Assembly (NCBI GenBank): GCA_003864495.1
Contig: ML133414.1
Span: 86,495 to 150,494, forward strand
Source of the DNA: Nemopilema nomurai
Lineage: Eukaryota > Cnidaria > Scyphozoa > Rhizostomeae > Rhizostomatidae
Length of the DNA: 64,000 nucleotides
Direction of reading: 5' to 3'
Below, in pieces: positions 63,246 through 64,000 of the stretch. Positions within the stretch are counted from its first letter, which is position 1, and each line of letters begins with the position of its first letter. The notes under the pieces were generated by a model that was given only the letters and a program-made list of their open reading frames with translations, was not told where the DNA came from and made no database searches. A program made the position numbers and the translations under genes.

Positions 63246-64000
63246 CTAAAATCAGCTGAGATATGGTAAATGAAAGGTTTGACATTTGATACCGAAGAAC
63301 TGTTATTTTGGCTCTGTTAGTAAAGTTATGAACAAAGAACAAAATACACGTGGCCATATTACTGTCAATTTGTAACACGATTCTAATTAAAAATCCCTAA
63401 AACAGATTATTGTGACGTCATCGTTTTAGAACTCTACATTCCTGAACGGGTTCTGTCGGACAGGGCCAATTAATGGTTGGCAATGCTCAAGGCTAGGCGT
63501 GCAACATTTCCCATCTCTGGATCTTTTCATTCAGCAGTTTTAGTAAGACCACAAAACGGACAAATTACTGTCAAGGGTTATGATCATTATTATCAACTCC
63601 TGCTTTTGGAACAGTCAATGACAATGGCAACCTCGCTTTTTTCCACCCTTTCATCTTGCGGCCATCTTGTCTAACTTCACAAATGTCCAAAGCATGGGAG
63701 TTTTTAGAAGATTTATCGCCATGCAAAGTTGCATCATTGGTTCATACCATTGTCAATTGAATGCTCGCTGCAGTTTTTAATACGAATCCCAGGCAGTGGC
63801 TGAGGAGCCAGACAACTTTCAAAATGAGAAACGAATTTTCGTGCTCAGCAAAAATTTAAACTTGAAATGTAGATATTATCTTCTCTCCTTAGAGCATAAT
63901 ACTATGAGCGTATTTTCTCAGCATTGTTTCTCCATAGAGCCGATGGGATGAAGTTAAAAGGACAAGTAGCAAATACAAAGACAGTTTACATCAAAACACA
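63246..64000. other. Right-edge region, no gene assigned
   Basis: AT-rich sequence with a possible minus-strand gene start near 63660. Nothing else supported. Confidence 0.35.

Noticed and set aside
1..64000. CRISPR arrays, operons, bacterial promoters or prophage
   Set aside because: The sequence is clearly eukaryotic nuclear DNA with spliceosomal introns; tandem repeats seen here lack regular unique spacers.

Overview
This window looks like nuclear DNA from a cnidarian, most likely an anthozoan such as a coral or sea anemone. It is AT-rich, and its genes are split into short exons by compact introns (mostly 0.1-1 kb) with canonical GT-AG junctions. The intron-rich genes (ANKIB1, TMBIM6, LRRC74, SLX9, a NEK kinase) read like close relatives of vertebrate proteins, and Penelope-like retroelement fragments are present. 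The organism call is an inference from style and gene content. All exon models were built by eye from splice sites, reading-frame phase and family resemblance; they were not aligned to transcripts.

Layout, left to right. 1-2000 (-): N-terminal part of a NEK-family kinase that runs off the left edge. 3881-18123 (-): a complete 25-exon ANKIB1 gene (RBR E3 ubiquitin ligase, 1026 codons) that ends in an SH3 domain and a ubiquitin-interacting motif. 21960-22284 (-): a transposon-like zinc-finger ORF. 22373-28205 (-): a broken TMBIM6 (Bax inhibitor-1) copy whose first intron holds two Penelope-like fragments pointing tail to tail. 28635-38071 (-): a second ANKIB1 copy with exons 1-20 intact but without the last five exons. 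41477-42706 (+): a two-exon Rab11-type GTPase. 43559-45518 (+): SLX9/FAM207A, a ribosome biogenesis factor. 47790-47829 (+): a possible hammerhead-like self-cleaving RNA motif. 48982-50178 (+): a single-exon secreted alpha-carbonic anhydrase. 52486-55618 (-): LRRC74-like leucine-rich-repeat protein. 57483-61663 (-): an intact nine-exon TMBIM6. 62.8-63.3 kb (-): an unrecognised partial gene.

The main structural feature is an interleaved segmental duplication. A block of about 12.5 kb (ANKIB1 exons 1-20 plus its 5' flank) occurs at 8.9-21.4 kb and 28.4-41.0 kb. A TMBIM6 block occurs at 22.3-28.4 kb (decayed) and 58.0-61.8 kb (intact). The junction between decayed TMBIM6 and ANKIB1 copy B lies in a short dispersed repeat also present near 8.9 kb and 50.9 kb, which suggests ectopic recombination. 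The two ANKIB1 copies differ by small insertions, a MITE, an 18-bp minisatellite and a modest number of amino-acid changes. The genes do not form one pathway; ANKIB1 and TMBIM6 are linked only by the rearrangement.
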